Positions 15,561 through 20,114 of a stretch of 20,114 nt of DNA are shown here, one piece after another. The translations under genes were made by a program, and so were the position numbers. The first letter of the stretch is position 1, and each line of letters starts with the position of its first letter. The notes under the pieces are model-generated. The model was not told the DNA's origin. It saw only the letters and a list, made by a program, of their open reading frames with translations, and did no database searches. Origin of the DNA: Dehalococcoidia bacterium UBA6627 (GTDB lineage Bacteria > Chloroflexota > Dehalococcoidia > UBA2979); the NCBI GenBank assembly GCA_002455955.1, contig DKLZ01000048.1:1-20114 (forward strand), given 5' to 3'.

Positions 15561-15592
15561 TATGATCATAGTGCGGTCGTTGATATCGACCG
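15561..15592 (+). promoter_or_regulatory. Possible -10 element and start-site hairpin
   Basis: TATGAT at 15561-15566 is a good -10 hexamer. Eight bases further on, CGGTCG (15574-15579) and CGACCG (15587-15592) form a perfect 6-bp stem with loop TTGATAT, ending 28 nt before the TTG start of the secreted repeat protein. The hairpin would lie at the very 5' end of the mRNA or act as an operator over the start site. No clear -35 is visible, so this is tentative. Confidence 0.3.
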
Positions 15593-15620
15593 TTTCGGCG
15601 GGGTATGGAGAGGGCGCCAG

Positions 15621-17162
15621 TTGGTGCACCCACGACCGTTTCGTGGTCGATTCTTGCCGACGCGATTCCTTACGCTGTTGGGATTGCTTGTTGTCGTACT
15701 GCTCGTTTGTGCTACTAGTGGTAGGACACTGCTCGCACAATCGGTTCTGTTACCGATTGAGAACTCATGGGTTCGTATCCAAAACGTAGGCACCAGTGCA
15801 GCAACGATTCAGCTTGAGTTTTACGATCAGAGCGGCGCTCTGGTCGCGATTGACCGCTGTCCAGAAGTGGGTAAATGTGGTGCGCTCGAACCAGGATTCG
15901 GCTGGTCGTTTTTCCAGCAGTCATTCGATGATCTCGAAGAGGGGTATCAAGGTTCCGCGTACATCACCGTTGATCAGCCATTCGTATCGATGCTTGCTAG
16001 GGATACTTTCCTACCGGATGGAAGTTTTCAGATCGGTGGTGACGCACTGCGTCTCGGGAGTTCTGGTGGCCGACAATTTTTACCAATCGTCGAAAACACA
16101 GATGAAACTGTGTCGGGCATCACGATCAAAAATACCAACAGCATGGAGTCTGCTTGTGTCGGTATTCGATACTTCGAACCAGAATCGCTAGCAGCACTCG
16201 TTGTCGACCCTCCGATGCCAGGAGAAGGTTGCTCTTCGGGAGGGATTCTTCTCGGTCCAAGAGCAACGTGGGTTCGTGATGAGACGTCGTTGCCGATTCC
16301 GCTTGGATTCGATGGTTCCGCAGTTGTCGATACTTTTCCGACAGATGCCGGCGTCACTGCTAGTGAACAGACGCTGTCTGTCATTGTGGACACGCGGGCA
16401 CGCAACGGTCCTGGTCTAGCTACATATCGATCATTTGGCGAAGACGAACTCAGTCATGTTGTTGTCTTACCACTTGTGGATCGCAATGCAACGCAAGGTC
16501 AAACAACATGGAGCACGCGTTTTCGCATTCTCGGTGGCACGCCGGAAGTGCCGAATGAAGTAACGCTTCTCTTTGATGGCAAGAACGCCGAAGGCGACCA
16601 GATCGAGATCGAGCATAGTATTTTGCTTTTTGGTGCGCTCACGTGCGATCAGCGTGGAGATGGTATCGCTGGTTGTCTTCCACTGGGCAAGACGCTGCCC
16701 AGTACCTTTTTCGGTACCGTCAGGATGGAGGCTTTGGCACCGATTGCAGTCGTAGCTCAGCGATTATCTGCGGATGGTGCTTTCGCTGACTATCGAGGTT
16801 TCACGGCAGAAGAAGCGTCTCGGCAAGTGGTGCTTCCTGTTGTGAATAAGAACTTCGGGCCGTGGGGGGGCTTTAACGGGTGGAACTCATGGTTTCGCGT
16901 ACTCAGTTTTGATGGCTCGGCAGCCCAAGTTACGGTCATTTATTATTCGAAACAATTTCCGGATGGCTTATTCCCTAGCGGTGCTACGACTGTTGGAGGT
17001 CAACGCACTTTCGTGCAATGGGAGCACCGAGTACTCCCTGATGGCTGGGTCGGAAGCGCCGTGATAGTTGCCGATCGACCAGTTGTAGTAGTAGCGAATC
17101 TTGAGAGTGATGTATTTGGTGGTGATCCGGTGATGCTTTACAACGGAGTCAGCCTTGAATAA
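15621..17162 (+). CDS. Secreted protein with four beta-sandwich repeats
   Basis: 513 residues. A basic N-terminus and hydrophobic segment (~16-38, ending TLLAQ) form a signal peptide or anchor. The rest appears to be four diverged repeats of ~90-110 residues. Each begins with a 'LPxVxN/LPIEN' strand, has an N/WxS...VRIQN or WFRVLS strand, a middle 'xVTVxYYxxxG' strand, and ends 'G(Y/F/W)xGSAxIxxDxP(V/F)(V/S)xxA': ~42-126, 153-260, 281-393 and 405-505. This style of 'surface filler' repeat is common in secreted Chloroflexota proteins. No catalytic or sorting motif is seen. The TTG start has GGAGAGGG 6 nt upstream. The stop overlaps the start of rnhA by 8 nt, so the two are translationally coupled despite unrelated roles. 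Confidence 0.75.
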   Translation: MVHPRPFRGRFLPTRFLTLLGLLVVVLLVCATSGRTLLAQSVLLPIENSWVRIQNVGTSAATIQLEFYDQSGALVAIDRCPEVGKCGALEPGFGWSFFQQSFDDLEEGYQGSAYITVDQPFVSMLARDTFLPDGSFQIGGDALRLGSSGGRQFLPIVENTDETVSGITIKNTNSMESACVGIRYFEPESLAALVVDPPMPGEGCSSGGILLGPRATWVRDETSLPIPLGFDGSAVVDTFPTDAGVTASEQTLSVIVDTRARNGPGLATYRSFGEDELSHVVVLPLVDRNATQGQTTWSTRFRILGGTPEVPNEVTLLFDGKNAEGDQIEIEHSILLFGALTCDQRGDGIAGCLPLGKTLPSTFFGTVRMEALAPIAVVAQRLSADGAFADYRGFTAEEASRQVVLPVVNKNFGPWGGFNGWNSWFRVLSFDGSAAQVTVIYYSKQFPDGLFPSGATTVGGQRTFVQWEHRVLPDGWVGSAVIVADRPVVVVANLESDVFGGDPVMLYNGVSLE

Positions 17163-17688
17163 CCGTCACAATCGATCAGCAAAGCGTGGCCGTTCGACGA
17201 AAAATGGAGAGACGCTGACTACCGCGGATGTTCTCGAGCGGTTTAACGCGGGACCACAATCGGGAATATTTACTGATGGATCATGCATCGGCAATCCAGG
17301 TCCTGGTGGGTGGGGTGTTGTGCGCGTCAAAGATGGGATTGTTCTTGAGGAGCGACACGGTTTCGATCCAAATACGACGAATAATCGTATGGAACTTCAG
17401 GCAATGATTGTTGGCCTTGAACTTCTGAACGTTGATGAACCATGTGATCTCTATTCGGACAGCAAGTTGGTAGTAGACACGCTTACAAAATGGGCTAGTG
17501 GATGGGATAAACGTGGTTGGAAGCGATCTAGTGGGCCAGTGAAGAATCTTGCGTTAGTGCAAAAAGCTTATGCACTAGCACAGGAACGTCCTAAAGGACG
17601 GATTCACTGGATTCGTGCGCATGATGGTTCACTTTGGAATGAGTACGCTGACGCCCTTGCGACGGCGTATATGCGGGACAAAGTATGA
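17155..17688 (+). CDS. rnhA: Ribonuclease HI
   Basis: 177 residues. RNase HI cuts the RNA strand of RNA-DNA hybrids, removing primers and R-loops. The catalytic residues are Asp41 (FTDGSC), Glu80 (NRMELQA), Asp102 (YSDSKLV) and Asp166 (NEYADALA), with the assisting His156 in RAHDG. The handle region has WASGWDKRGWKRSSGPVKN (~113-131). Ahead of the core is a ~35-residue extension, basic at first (NNRHNRSAKRGRSTKNG), absent from E. coli RNase HI and possibly a nucleic-acid contact. The TTG start at 17155 overlaps the upstream stop and has GGAG about 8 nt ahead. Confidence 0.93.
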   Translation: MNNRHNRSAKRGRSTKNGETLTTADVLERFNAGPQSGIFTDGSCIGNPGPGGWGVVRVKDGIVLEERHGFDPNTTNNRMELQAMIVGLELLNVDEPCDLYSDSKLVVDTLTKWASGWDKRGWKRSSGPVKNLALVQKAYALAQERPKGRIHWIRAHDGSLWNEYADALATAYMRDKV

Positions 17689-17703
17689 ATGGTTGCCTTC
17701 CCA

Positions 17704-17791
17704 TAGAACGAGGTTACTTATTCACGGATGATATGAGGAATAATTTGTCGTCAGCAGACCGTCCCGCTATGCCAATAGCATTCTCGTTCTA
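17704..17791 (+). promoter_or_regulatory. Inverted repeat in the leader of the lipoprotein gene
   Basis: TAGAACGAG at 17704-17712 is perfectly complementary to CTCGTTCTA at 17783-17791, enclosing 70 nt that contain a further small hairpin (GCTAT-GCCA-ATAGC, 17766-17779). The structure fills most of the 115-nt gap between rnhA and the lipoprotein gene and ends just before its AGGGG ribosome-binding site. It may be a structured leader or control element; no known riboswitch class is recognised. Confidence 0.3.
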
Positions 17792-17803
17792 GGGGTACTG
17801 CAA

Positions 17804-18766
17804 ATGTTTCTTCGAGGATGGTTGCCAGTATTTGTTTTTGTGGCGATAGCGATGTTCGCTGGTTGCAAAGACTCAGAGGATTCGATCTGGAGCGCGGAGG
17901 CGATCGCTCAGAGTGGAGCTGATGTTCCATTTTCTGTAATTCGGGCCACTTCACCACCTAGCGTTGGTTTGAATCGATTGGCGATCGCACTCACTGATAG
18001 AGGGGCTTTACTGTCGGATGCCTCTGTTGTCATGCGTACCTACTGGTTCGATGATCAGCCGGAGAAAGTGTCGCAAATCGTTGAAGCGCATGCTGAGGTG
18101 ATTGCGAACCCACGCTCACTCACGACAACCTTCGACCATCATCATGATGATGGAACGATTCATTTGCACGAAGGTCCGAAATCGACAGTCTATGTCGCAC
18201 ATCTGGACCTACACGAGCCAGGTTGGTGGGGCATTGAGGCCGATGTCGAATTAAACGGAAAACGTTACGAAGGAATTCGGTTCACTTTCTGGGTGCTTGA
18301 AGAGAGTAGCGAGCCGGCTATTGGCGCGGTTGTGCCGAGAAGCAAACAACGCACGCTACGAGATGTGACTGATATTTCTGAGATCGACTCAGCCATTCCT
18401 CCGAATCGAGCGTTCCATGAACGAACGATTGCAGAGGCATTAGACACAGGGAAACCGGTAGTCGTTGCATTTGTGACGCCAGCGTTCTGCCAGACACGTT
18501 TCTGTGGCCCCGTGATGGAATCAGTGATTTTGCCTATCTATGAACGTTATGGGACCACCGTCGAAATTGTTCACATCGAACCATTCGATCTTGCAGCCGC
18601 TCGCCAAGGTGAACTCATCTCGGTACCGACTGCTGAAGAGTGGGGTTTGCTAGCAGAACCATTCGTCTTTGTGCTGAAACCAGACGGTACCGTGGCAGCG
18701 AAGTTCCAGGGGATCATGGAATCAGAGGAGATCGTAACTGTTCTGGATGAACTACTTAGTAGCTAG
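17804..18766 (+). CDS. Lipoprotein with CX4C thioredoxin-like domain
   Basis: 320 residues. The signal peptide ends in a lipobox FAGC, so Cys21 is likely lipidated and the protein sits on the outer face of the membrane. Residues ~40-170 form a beta-rich domain resembling YtkA/CopC-like folds, containing a His-rich loop DHHHDDGTIHLH (111-122) that could bind a metal. Residues ~200-320 form a thioredoxin-like domain: VVVAFVTPAFCQTRFCGPV has Cys229 and Cys234 in a CX4C arrangement, and 'VFVLKPDGTVAAKFQG' is the usual later strand pair. The spacing differs from the CXXC of thioredoxins and recalls SCO-like proteins (CXXXC), so metal delivery or disulfide exchange are both possible. AGGGG lies upstream of the ATG. 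Confidence 0.78.
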   Translation: MFLRGWLPVFVFVAIAMFAGCKDSEDSIWSAEAIAQSGADVPFSVIRATSPPSVGLNRLAIALTDRGALLSDASVVMRTYWFDDQPEKVSQIVEAHAEVIANPRSLTTTFDHHHDDGTIHLHEGPKSTVYVAHLDLHEPGWWGIEADVELNGKRYEGIRFTFWVLEESSEPAIGAVVPRSKQRTLRDVTDISEIDSAIPPNRAFHERTIAEALDTGKPVVVAFVTPAFCQTRFCGPVMESVILPIYERYGTTVEIVHIEPFDLAAARQGELISVPTAEEWGLLAEPFVFVLKPDGTVAAKFQGIMESEEIVTVLDELLSS

Positions 18767-18773
18767 CAACGGT

Positions 18774-18801
18774 GTCTCGTCAGATTTTGATCGCCCGAGA
18801 C
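18774..18801. terminator. Weak bidirectional terminator candidate
   Basis: GTCTCG (18774-18779) pairs with CGAGAC (18796-18801) around a 16-nt loop, exactly between two convergent genes whose stops are only 35 nt apart. No T-run follows on either side, so termination efficiency is doubtful. Confidence 0.3.
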
Positions 18802-19728
18802 TTAGAACAACAAATTTGTCAGACGCCGCCGATACTCTGATGTGAGTGGATGATTGGGACCGAGCAGCTCAAGACCGTCTAAAATGAGCTTTCGAGCGCC
18901 ATCGTCAGCGAATTTGCGATCGCCGATCATTACTTCCAGCAGGTGTTCAAATCCATTCTCCCACTCACTGACTGAGAGTAAGAGTGCTCCGAGCTGGTAA
19001 CGTGCTTCGATGTCCGATTCATTGGAGCTTATACGGTTCTCTAGTGTGGCTTTGTCTTGATTAGCTGCGGCCCGAAGCAAGTTTATTTGAGCAGATAGTT
19101 GCTTTGCGCGTTCAGTATTTGACGCTCGCCCGACAAGTTCCTCTGCGCGATCCAACTCTCCAACATCAACGAGTACTGATGCCAGTCCAAGTGTCGCTCC
19201 CGGATGATTCTCATCAGCAGACACTGCCTCCTCAAACAGCACACGTGCGGCCTCCATGTTACCGATGCTCAGTTCCGCTTCACCTTCAAGGGTGAGGTTG
19301 TCAGCCTCGCTGGGACGGATGCGGTTGAAAAACGCTCGGACTTCTTGTTCTGGTAGCGCTCCTATGAATTCATCGATCAGTTTCCCGTCACGGAAAGCTT
19401 TGACTGCCGGAATGCTACTGATCCCATAGTGACTAGCAATTTTCTGATTGGTCTCAGTGTCTATCTTCACCAATTGAATTTCGTCGCCATAGTCTTTCGC
19501 TACTGTTTCAAGCACTGGTCCGAGTACGCGACATGGTCCGCACCAACTAGCCCAAAAATCAATAAGCACTAATTTTCCTCTTAAGCTAGAAAGTTTCATT
19601 TTATTCCCAGTTGGGTTATTGTATGCTAATTCAGGCGCAATATCACCTATTTTTAATCCTGTCTTTTGGCTAAAGCATAATGTAATGACAAAGCAGTTAA
19701 TTAATATAAAAGGTATTAGTTTTTTCAT
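18802..19728 (-). CDS. Chimeric frame: thioredoxin-TPR protein (CnoX/YbbN-like) with foreign N-terminus
   Basis: The frame reads 308 residues but is composite. From about residue 62 on it is a thioredoxin fused to TPR-like helices: active site WCGPC (Cys63, Cys66), cis-Pro107 in SSIPAVKAF, helical repeats ~141-215 and a YbbN-type end (LTSEYRRRLTNLLF). This is a CnoX/YbbN-like chaperone-redoxin of the host genome. Residues 1-~57 are different: a signal peptide MKKLIPFILINCFVITLCFS followed by KIGDIAPELAYNNPTG and KLSSLRGKLVLIDF, the N-terminus of an exported TlpA-type oxidoreductase of Bacteroidota, encoded in AT-rich DNA. The two halves meet in the conserved FWASWCGPCR motif. A cytosolic YbbN would not carry a signal peptide. 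The true 5' end of the host gene is missing. Confidence 0.8.
   Translation of the reverse strand: MKKLIPFILINCFVITLCFSQKTGLKIGDIAPELAYNNPTGNKMKLSSLRGKLVLIDFWASWCGPCRVLGPVLETVAKDYGDEIQLVKIDTETNQKIASHYGISSIPAVKAFRDGKLIDEFIGALPEQEVRAFFNRIRPSEADNLTLEGEAELSIGNMEAARVLFEEAVSADENHPGATLGLASVLVDVGELDRAEELVGRASNTERAKQLSAQINLLRAAANQDKATLENRISSNESDIEARYQLGALLLSVSEWENGFEHLLEVMIGDRKFADDGARKLILDGLELLGPNHPLTSEYRRRLTNLLF
19528..19562. other. Probable assembly junction between two genomes
   Basis: These bases encode DFWASWCGPCR on the minus strand. Right of them base composition falls sharply: two hand-counted 60-base lines, 19681-19740 and 19741-19800, have 18% and 30% GC, against 53% at 18961-19020. The gene content also becomes Bacteroidota-like. 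The exact join cannot be placed within the shared motif. About 550 bases to the window end therefore likely come from another organism. Confidence 0.8.
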
Positions 19729-19739
19729 AATTTTAGTTA

Positions 19740-20114
19740 TTATTCTACTCGCGTAATTTGAGCTCCAATAGCATTTAATCTTAAATCAATATTTTGGTAC
19801 CCTCTATCAATTTGTTCTACATTATGAATAGTGCTTTCCCCTTCTGCTGCAAGTGCAGCTAAGAGCAGGGAAACTCCTGCCCTGATATCAGGGGAAGTCA
19901 TTGTTGTAGCTTTAAATTTGGATTGATGATTTAATCCAATCACAGTAGCCCTGTGAGGATCACATAATATAATTTGAGCTCCCATATCAATTAATTTATC
20001 TACAAAGAAAAGACGCGATTCAAACATTTTTTGATGAATCAGCACACTCCCTTTTGCTTGTGAAGCAACGACCAAGATGATACTTAATAAATCAGGAGTA
20101 AATCCTGGCCAAGG
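19740..20114 (-). CDS. murA: UDP-GlcNAc 1-carboxyvinyltransferase MurA, C-terminal part (partial)
   Basis: The frame is open to the window end, so only the last 124 residues are present. MurA adds enolpyruvyl from PEP to UDP-GlcNAc, the first committed step of peptidoglycan synthesis. The visible part begins PWPGFTPDLLS, with the Asp equivalent to catalytic Asp305 of E. coli, then FESRLFFVDKLIDMGAQI, a TSPDIRAGVSLLLAALAAEG stretch and the conserved QIDRGYQNID with the Arg equivalent to Arg397. The style (QIILCDPHRATVIG) and strong A+T bias fit Bacteroidota. It belongs to the foreign tail with the N-terminus of the chimeric redoxin gene 11 nt downstream, the natural neighbour order in that second genome. 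Confidence 0.9.
   Translation of the reverse strand, partial: PWPGFTPDLLSIILVVASQAKGSVLIHQKMFESRLFFVDKLIDMGAQIILCDPHRATVIGLNHQSKFKATTMTSPDIRAGVSLLLAALAAEGESTIHNVEQIDRGYQNIDLRLNAIGAQITRVE

Noticed and set aside
18802..19728. A natural exported thioredoxin-TPR fusion
   Set aside because: Signal peptide on a YbbN-type body, abrupt composition change exactly at the shared motif and a Bacteroidota murA beyond it favour assembly chimerism.
1..20114. CRISPR array, prophage, transposase or defence system
   Set aside because: No regularly spaced repeats, no recombinase or phage structural genes, and no recognisable defence effectors were seen; the TGFPASG modules resemble phage-tail pieces but occur in a signal-peptide surface protein.

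Overview
The window is about 20 kb of compact bacterial chromosome, roughly 50% GC, most likely assembled from an uncultured organism. Several features suggest Chloroflexota or a related monoderm lineage: a class F-like sortase with its own wall-anchor-like substrate, secreted proteins built from repeats I associate with Chloroflexota, frequent TTG/GTG starts, and the style of the MnmA and GyrA proteins. The phylum is inferred from protein style and not shown. The last ~570 bases do not belong to this genome. They are AT-rich and carry Bacteroidota-type sequence, joined inside a conserved thioredoxin active-site motif, so this looks like an assembly chimera.

Layout. 1-3547 (+ strand) is a cell-surface locus: a large secreted modular protein, a small secreted protein with a sortase-like C-terminal signal, a strong hairpin between them, a terminator, and a class F-like sortase. 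A 24-nt sequence is repeated exactly at the window start and after the terminator. 3579-5758 (- strand) holds two tRNA-Ser genes, two small membrane proteins and mnmA. rsfS (5947-6342) is divergent from mnmA. 6453-14276 is one long run of minus-strand genes. In transcription order they are a zinc-type alcohol dehydrogenase, a class I amidotransferase-like gamma-glutamyl hydrolase, a gamma-glutamylcyclotransferase-like protein, a 35-codon small ORF, gyrA, thiL, tsaE, tsaB and ndk. Short spacings and ATGA/GTGA overlaps suggest co-transcribed subgroups. 14562-18766 (+ strand, with tRNA-Pro on the opposite strand) has a SAM methyltransferase, a secreted four-repeat protein translationally coupled to rnhA, and a lipoprotein with a CX4C thioredoxin-like domain. 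The convergent minus-strand gene at 18802 is a thioredoxin-TPR (CnoX/YbbN-like) protein whose N-terminus has been replaced at the chimeric junction, followed at the window end by a partial Bacteroidota-type murA.

How the genes work together. tsaE and tsaB supply two parts of the t6A tRNA-modification machinery and mnmA thiolates tRNA wobble uridine, so with three tRNA genes and rsfS the region is rich in translation functions. gyrA, rnhA and ndk are DNA and nucleotide housekeeping. The hydrolase/cyclotransferase pair suggests gamma-glutamyl compound breakdown. The surface locus is the most lineage-specific part. I see no CRISPR array, phage, integrase, transposase or defence island.
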